Notes under the pieces: generated by a model
Seen by the model: the letters and a program-made list of their open reading frames with translations, nothing else
Database searches by the model: none
Told to the model about the DNA's origin: nothing
Made by a program: the position numbers and the translations under genes
Origin: Streptomyces sp. MH60
GTDB lineage: Bacteria > Actinomycetota > Actinomycetes > Streptomycetales > Streptomycetaceae
DNA: 64,000 nucleotides
NCBI RefSeq assembly: GCF_002939385.1
Contig: NZ_MULI01000016.1
Coordinates: forward strand, 19,261 to 83,260
Direction of reading: 5' to 3'
Shown here: positions 60,797-64,000 of the stretch, in pieces
Position numbering within the stretch: the stretch's first letter is position 1
Layout: each line of letters opens with the position of its first letter

Positions 60797-62761
60797 GTGG
60801 AGAACCTGATTGCGCTGCTGGTGGCGGCGCCCCTGCTAGGAGCGGTCGTCCTGCTGTGCGGCGGACGCCGGCTGGACCGCGTCGGCCACTGGATCGGCAC
60901 GCTGCTGGCCGCCGTGTCCTTCGTGATCGGCGTCGTCCTCTTCGCCGACCTGCTCGGCAGCGGCGCCGAGGACCGCACCCTGACGCAGCACCTGTTCAGC
61001 TGGATCCCGGTGGAGGGCTTCCAGGCCGACGTCGCCTTCCGGCTCGACCAGCTGTCGATGACGTTCGTCCTGCTGATCACCGGCGTCGGCTCGCTCATCC
61101 ACCTGTACTCGGTCGCGTACATGGAGCACGACGAGCGCCGCCGCCGCTTCTTCGGCTACCTGAACCTGTTCCTCGCGGCGATGCTGATCCTCGTCCTCGC
61201 CGACAACTACCTGCTGCTGTACGTCGGCTGGGAGGGCGTCGGTCTCGCCTCCTACCTGCTCATCGGCTTCTGGCAGCACAAGCCCAGCGCCGCCACCGCC
61301 GCGAAGAAGGCCTTCCTGGTCAACCGCGTCGGTGACATGGGCCTGTCCATCGGCATCATGCTGATGTTCCTGTGGTTCGGCACCTTCGCCTTCGGGCCGG
61401 TGCTCGGCGGCCACGGGGAGGCCGGGCTCGCGGCCGGGGCGGACGAGGGCAAGCTCACCGCGATCGCCCTGATGCTGCTGCTCGCCGCCTGCGGCAAGTC
61501 CGCCCAGGTGCCGCTGCAGTCCTGGCTCGGTGACGCGATGGAGGGCCCGACCCCGGTCTCGGCCCTCATCCACGCCGCGACCATGGTGACGGCGGGCGTG
61601 TACCTGATCGTCCGCTCCGGCGCCATCTTCAACGGCGCGCCGGACGCGCAACTGGTGGTCACCATCGTCGGCGCGGTCACGCTGCTGTTCGGTGCGATCG
61701 TCGGTTGCGCCAAGGACGACATCAAGAAGGCGCTGGCCGGTTCGACCATGTCGCAGATCGGCTACATGGTGCTCGCCGCGGGCCTCGGCCCCATCGGCTA
61801 CGTCTTCGCGATCATGCACCTGGTGACGCACGGCTTCTTCAAGGCCGGGCTGTTCCTCGGCGCCGGTTCCGTCATGCACGGCATGAACGACGAGGTCGAC
61901 ATGCGCCGCTACGGCGGACTGCGCAAGTACATGCCGGTCACCTTCGTCACCTTCGGCCTCGGCTACCTCGCCATCATCGGCTTCCCGGGCCTGTCCGGCT
62001 TCTTCTCCAAGGACAAGATCATCGAGGCGGCGTTCGCCAAGGGCGGCACCGAGGGCTGGATCCTCGGCGCCTGCGCCCTGCTGGGCGCGGCCATCACCGC
62101 GTACTACATGACGCGCGTGATGCTGATGACGTTCTTCGGCGAGGAGCGCTGGCGCAACGCACCGACGCCGTCGCCGGCCAAGCCCGACGTGGAGCCCGCC
62201 GCCGAGACGCGCGGCGAGTACGAGCCGCCGCACCCGCACGAGTCGCCGGGGCTCATGACGATCCCGATGATCGTGCTGGCCGTCGGATCGGTCGCGGGCG
62301 GTGCCTTCTTCAGCATCGGCGACCGCTTCCTGCACTGGCTGGAGCCCATCACCGGCCACAGCCACGGCGACGCGCCGATCAGCGCCGGTACGGTCACCGG
62401 GGCGACGGTGGCCTGCATGGTCATCGGCGTCGCCCTCGCCTGGGCGCAGTACGGGCGCCGTCCGGTCCCGGCCGTCGCCCCGCGCGGTTCGCTGCTCACC
62501 CGGGCCGCCCGTCGCGACCTGCTCCAGGACGACTTCAACCACGTCGTCCTGGTCCGCGGCGGCGAGCACCTCACGCGCTCCCTGGTCTACGTCGACCACA
62601 CCCTGGTCGACGGAGTCGTCAACGGCACGGCGGCCTCGGTCGGCGGCCTGTCCGGGCGGATGCGCAAGCTGCAGAACGGCTTCGCGCGCTCGTACGCGGT
62701 CTCGATGTTCGGCGGTGCGGCGCTCCTCGTCGCCGCGACCCTGCTGATGAGGGCGGTCTGA
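60797..62761 (+). CDS. nuoL: NADH-quinone oxidoreductase subunit L
   Basis: A 654-residue proton-pumping antiporter-like subunit with about 16 membrane segments and the lateral helix near the C-terminus. Signatures include [19 protein letters not shown] (Glu of TM5), a Lys in [31 protein letters not shown] (core [18 protein letters not shown]) and [25 protein letters not shown] lies 11 nt before the GTG. A Pro/His/Glu-rich cytoplasmic insertion occurs at about 455-485. Confidence 0.95.
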   Translation: MENLIALLVAAPLLGAVVLLCGGRRLDRVGHWIGTLLAAVSFVIGVVLFADLLGSGAEDRTLTQHLFSWIPVEGFQADVAFRLDQLSMTFVLLITGVGSLIHLYSVAYMEHDERRRRFFGYLNLFLAAMLILVLADNYLLLYVGWEGVGLASYLLIGFWQHKPSAATAAKKAFLVNRVGDMGLSIGIMLMFLWFGTFAFGPVLGGHGEAGLAAGADEGKLTAIALMLLLAACGKSAQVPLQSWLGDAMEGPTPVSALIHAATMVTAGVYLIVRSGAIFNGAPDAQLVVTIVGAVTLLFGAIVGCAKDDIKKALAGSTMSQIGYMVLAAGLGPIGYVFAIMHLVTHGFFKAGLFLGAGSVMHGMNDEVDMRRYGGLRKYMPVTFVTFGLGYLAIIGFPGLSGFFSKDKIIEAAFAKGGTEGWILGACALLGAAITAYYMTRVMLMTFFGEERWRNAPTPSPAKPDVEPAAETRGEYEPPHPHESPGLMTIPMIVLAVGSVAGGAFFSIGDRFLHWLEPITGHSHGDAPISAGTVTGATVACMVIGVALAWAQYGRRPVPAVAPRGSLLTRAARRDLLQDDFNHVVLVRGGEHLTRSLVYVDHTLVDGVVNGTAASVGGLSGRMRKLQNGFARSYAVSMFGGAALLVAATLLMRAV

Positions 62762-62766
62762 TACCG

Positions 62767-64000
62767 ATGTCCTTTCCCCTGCTGACAGTCACGGCGGCCC
62801 TCCCGGCCGTCGGGGCGATCGCCACGGCAGCCGTGCCGGCCGCGCGACGCACCGCGGCCAAGTGGCTGGCGCTGCTGGTCTCGCTGGCCACGCTCGCGCT
62901 GGCGATCACGGTGCTGGTCCGCTTCGACCCCGACGGCGACCGCTACCAGCTCACCGAGTCCCACTCCTGGATCGCGGACTTCGGCGTCCGCTACGAACTG
63001 GGCGTGGACGGCATCGCGGTGGCGCTGATCGCGCTGACCGCCCTGCTGATCCCGTTCATCATCCTCGCGGGCTGGCACGACGCCGACCCGCTGGAGACCG
63101 GCAGCAGCCGGTGGCGGCCGACGCAGGGCTTCTTCGCCCTGATCCTGGCCGTCGAGGCGATGGTGATCATCTCCTTCGAGGCCACCGACGTCTTCCTCTT
63201 CTACATCTTCTTCGAAGCCATGCTGATCCCGCTGTACTTCCTGATCGGCGGCTTCGGCGACCGGGCACACGAGCACGGCGAGAAGACCGCGGCGACCCAG
63301 CGCTCGTACGCGGCCGTGAAGTTCCTGCTCTACAACCTGGCCGGCGGTCTGATCATGCTGGCCGCGGTGATCGGCCTCTACGTGGTCGCCGGGAACTTCT
63401 CGCTCACGGAGATCGCCGAGGCGCGGGCCAACGGCTCGCTGGACATGGCGACCAACACCGAGCGCTGGCTGTTCCTCGGCTTCTTCTTCGCCTTCGCGGT
63501 GAAGGCACCGCTGTTCCCGCTGCACACCTGGCTGCCCAACGCCATGGGGGAGTCGACCGCGCCGGTCGCCGTGCTCATCACGGCGGTCGTCGACAAGGTC
63601 GGCACCTTCGCGATGCTCCGCTTCTGCCTCCAGCTCTTCCCGGAGGCCAGCAAGTGGGCGACGCCGGTCATCCTGGTCCTGGCGGTCATCAGCATCATCT
63701 ACGGCGCGCTGCTCGCGGTCGGCCAGCGCGACATCAAGCGGCTGATCGCCTACGCGTCGATCTCGCACTTCGGCTTCATCATCATGGGCATCTTCGCGAT
63801 GACCAGCCAGGGCCAGTCCGGCGCCACGCTGTACATGGTCAACCACGGCATCTCGACCGCGGTGCTGATGCTGATCGCCGGATTCCTGATCTCGCGGCGC
63901 GGCTCGCGGCTCATCGCCGACTTCGGCGGTGTGCAGAAGGTCGCCCCGATCCTGGCCGGCACCTTCCTGATCGGCGGCCTGGCGACCCTGTCGCTGCCGG
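62767..64000 (+). CDS. nuoM: NADH-quinone oxidoreductase subunit M (3' end outside window)
   Basis: The ATG lies 5 bp after the nuoL stop and the frame is open to the window edge (411 codons visible of about 520 expected). Antiporter-like motifs are present: LFYIFFEAMLIPLYFLIG (Glu of TM5), FAVKAPLFPLHTWLPNAMGESTAPVAV (core PLFPLHTWLPNAMGE), and QRDIKRLIAYASISHFGF with the pumping Lys. It is the central pump of the membrane arm. nuoN is expected immediately downstream. Confidence 0.94.
   Translation, partial: MSFPLLTVTAALPAVGAIATAAVPAARRTAAKWLALLVSLATLALAITVLVRFDPDGDRYQLTESHSWIADFGVRYELGVDGIAVALIALTALLIPFIILAGWHDADPLETGSSRWRPTQGFFALILAVEAMVIISFEATDVFLFYIFFEAMLIPLYFLIGGFGDRAHEHGEKTAATQRSYAAVKFLLYNLAGGLIMLAAVIGLYVVAGNFSLTEIAEARANGSLDMATNTERWLFLGFFFAFAVKAPLFPLHTWLPNAMGESTAPVAVLITAVVDKVGTFAMLRFCLQLFPEASKWATPVILVLAVISIIYGALLAVGQRDIKRLIAYASISHFGFIIMGIFAMTSQGQSGATLYMVNHGISTAVLMLIAGFLISRRGSRLIADFGGVQKVAPILAGTFLIGGLATLSLP

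Overview
The window is GC-rich actinobacterial chromosome and almost certainly Streptomyces. The signs are third-position GC bias in every gene, many GTG starts, ATGA/GTGA stop-start overlaps, futalosine-route menaquinone genes, and a WhiJ-type regulator/DUF397/ATPase triad. From memory, the order of the mqnC, menG and nuo genes matches the S. coelicolor region that includes SCO4550 (mqnC) and SCO4562 onward (nuo). No rRNA, tRNA, CRISPR array or insertion sequence was seen.

Region 1 (1-15.7 kb) is a type VII secretion (T7SS/ESX-like) neighbourhood. It begins with the C-terminal end of a membrane-anchored protein, then an orphan EccC-type ATPase (806-5380, minus) and a divergent WXG100-like protein. 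Two minus-strand cassettes follow, each starting with a WXG100-like protein and a 400-450-residue effector-like protein with a T7SS-type N-terminus, then small accessory proteins. A third operon encodes a lipoprotein, a secreted protein and a PH-like membrane protein. These last three operons share an almost identical promoter-like element of 42 nt. No other ESX core genes (eccB, eccD, eccE, mycP) are present. A decayed copy of one accessory gene lies at 6041-6449.

Region 2 (15.8-26.3 kb) holds a frameshifted small membrane protein and three minus-strand membrane or lipoprotein genes. They are followed by a plus-strand Tad/Flp pilus operon: SAF-domain protein, tadZ, tadA, tadB, tadC, Flp pilin and three TadE/F/G-like pseudopilins.

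Region 3 (26.3-33.4 kb) separates the pilus operon from its other two genes. It holds a third T7SS cassette: an effector whose reading frame is broken by one base and whose C-terminus resembles a clan CD cysteine peptidase, a candidate immunity protein, an accessory protein and a WXG100-like protein. Next comes a WhiJ-type triad around a strong palindrome. Last is a second copy of the lipoprotein plus secreted protein pair from region 1. The tad set resumes at 33.65 kb with a LysM/transcriptional-activation-domain membrane protein and a TadV-type prepilin peptidase.

Region 4 (37.4-49 kb) mixes menaquinone biosynthesis (mqnC, menG and a geranylgeranyl-reductase-family flavoprotein) with an exopolysaccharide cluster (deacetylase/GT2 fusion, acyltransferase, divergent GH18-like lipoprotein), a PASTA protein, a GNAT acetyltransferase, peptide deformylase and an NlpC/P60 hydrolase.

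Region 5 (49.8-64 kb) is the respiratory complex I operon from nuoA to nuoM, with nuoM cut by the window edge. It is tightly coupled and is preceded by a Rex-like operator. Menaquinone from region 4 is the electron acceptor of this complex.
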